DNA of 6,940 nucleotides, from contig JADCCH010000007.1 in the NCBI GenBank assembly GCA_020252865.1, positions 1 through 6,940 of the forward strand, in the 5' to 3' direction. Every line of letters begins with the position of its first letter. Position 1 is the first letter of the stretch. Made by a program: the position numbers and the translations under genes. The notes beneath the pieces are model-generated. The model was not told the DNA's origin and did not search any database. It was given only the letters and a program-made list of their open reading frames with translations. This DNA is from Methylobacterium sp. GTDB lineage: Bacteria > Pseudomonadota > Alphaproteobacteria > Rhizobiales > Beijerinckiaceae. This document shows, piece by piece, positions 6,243 through 6,940 of the stretch.

Positions 6243-6448
6243 GGCGGCCCGGCGTGCTTTTCACCTGAATTTTGGCCCCCTGGGAACTCTTGCCGGCCTT
6301 TCCCTTTCGACCGCCCCTGGCTTGCGGCCTGGCGGCCTCGCCGGCTGGCATTGATCTTGCCGCCTCCGCCTCGTGCAGGAAGCACTGCATCCGCGGGCGG
6401 TGCCATTCGCTCTTTCCGCGAGATCAGCGTGAGAAAGGGACCATAACA
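6243..6448. other. Intergenic leader before the putative sugar transferase gene
   Basis: The 206 bp contain no gene I can support. A short CCGCC/GGCGG stem (6233-6247) straddles the preceding stop codon, with TTTT at 6258-6261 some 10 nt later; this is too weak to call a terminator. The segment just before the next start (6435-6470) is AT-rich. The downstream frame stays open through at least the last 80 bp or so of this stretch without a good in-frame start codon that I could find. Confidence 0.45.
6435..6440 (+). promoter_or_regulatory. Ribosome binding site for a TTG start
   Basis: AAGGGA at 6435-6440 ends 8 nt before TTG 6449. No in-frame ATG or GTG is close by, so this site decides the start of the gene that runs off the right edge. 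Confidence 0.5.
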
Positions 6449-6940
6449 TTGAAAATAAGAGCTTTTTTCACCCATCTGAAGCAGGTTTCAATCTTGCTGG
6501 CGCGTGTTCCTCTTGTTCTCGGAGCCGCGCTCCCTGGATTGGCGCTGGTCCTTCTGTCCCAGCCTGACACGTGGGGCTGGCAGGAAATGGGTCAGCCGGT
6601 TCCCTGGCCCCTTCTTATGGCCTTTGCCAGCATTGCCCTGCTCTTTCCCTTGGTCCAGCTGCACCCCTCCTCCGCCATGGCTGCATGGGAGGAACCGAGG
6701 CCGGAAGCACGATCCCCTGTGGTGATGGCGACTTCCGCCAAGAAGCCCGCACCGAGTGATCGGGGCTTGCGCTCCCGGCATGGCGGCAAGCCACCCTCGG
6801 TGCATTCCGCGCGGAAGCGGATCACCATTCCGGCCGCCGCGAATGATCCTATTCCGCAGGATACCGCCAGGCGCGCGGCGATCCCGATGGCTGGAAACGG
6901 CGCCAAGCGCCTGCTCGACATCGTGCTGTCTTGCTCGGCA
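6449..6940 (+). CDS. Putative polyprenyl-phosphate sugar transferase, N-terminal part (3' truncated by window)
   Basis: An uninterrupted frame of 164 codons runs to the last base of the window, so the gene continues outside it. The predicted start is TTG, giving MKIRAFFTHLKQ and preceded by AAGGGA. Hydrophobic segments lie at about 15-37 and 52-70, the second after a Trp/Pro-rich connection. A polar, basic and proline-rich linker of about 80 residues follows (72-150). The final residues GAKRLLDIVLS (151-161) match the usual opening of bacterial sugar transferase domains (WcaJ/ExoY type, KRLxDIxLS). These are membrane enzymes that load the first sugar-1-phosphate on undecaprenyl phosphate to begin exopolysaccharide or O-antigen units. 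The catalytic part is not in the window, so the call rests on that short motif; confidence in a real gene is higher than in the function. The extended N-terminus is longer than in minimal ExoY-like enzymes and does not resemble the four-helix WcaJ N-terminus. Confidence 0.6.
   Translation, partial: MKIRAFFTHLKQVSILLARVPLVLGAALPGLALVLLSQPDTWGWQEMGQPVPWPLLMAFASIALLFPLVQLHPSSAMAAWEEPRPEARSPVVMATSAKKPAPSDRGLRSRHGGKPPSVHSARKRITIPAAANDPIPQDTARRAAIPMAGNGAKRLLDIVLSCSA

Overview
The window is high-GC bacterial DNA (my impression is low to mid 60s percent GC). It is densely packed, with genes joined by 4-bp stop/start overlaps. The gene families and the order phnM-phnN-DUF1045 point to an alphaproteobacterium, most likely of the Rhizobiales or Rhodobacterales type. 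I cannot name the genus from sequence alone. There is no rRNA, tRNA, CRISPR array, insertion sequence or phage gene; it looks like ordinary chromosomal backbone.

Left part (1-1940, plus strand): the 3' end of a carbon-phosphorus (C-P) lyase operon. The C-terminal part of phnM runs in from outside the window and overlaps phnN (ribose 1,5-bisphosphokinase) by 4 bp. phnN in turn overlaps a DUF1045 gene by 4 bp. The DUF1045 protein carries the paired H-x-T/S motifs of the 2H phosphoesterase fold. Together they process the ribosyl triphosphate intermediates of phosphonate breakdown back to PRPP. A CDP-alcohol phosphatidyltransferase (2130-2771, minus strand) lies tail-to-tail with this operon across a 189-bp gap.

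Middle (3127-5648, plus strand): a two-gene signalling cassette behind a 355-bp non-coding region. The first gene encodes a small exported protein with a sulfite-oxidase-type molybdopterin-domain fold but no cysteine. The second overlaps it by 4 bp and encodes a 670-residue inner-membrane GGDEF-EAL protein with a periplasmic helical sensor region and intact signature motifs in both domains. The layout suggests that the exported protein provides or modulates a periplasmic signal controlling cyclic di-GMP turnover.

Right part (5649-6940, plus strand): a 378-bp gap with GC-rich hairpins and a lower-GC segment. It is followed by a 71-residue two-helix membrane protein, a 206-bp gap, and the first 164 codons of a gene running off the right edge. 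That last gene starts at TTG behind a good ribosome binding site. It has two membrane helices and a long polar linker, and in its last residues begins to resemble a polyprenyl-phosphate sugar transferase (exopolysaccharide initiation). If so, a cyclic di-GMP enzyme sits beside a polysaccharide locus, a common functional pairing.

I found no clearly novel system. The most interesting points are the cysteine-free molybdopterin-fold/GGDEF-EAL pair, the DUF1045 gene as a possible PhnP substitute, and the unusual N-terminus of the putative sugar transferase.
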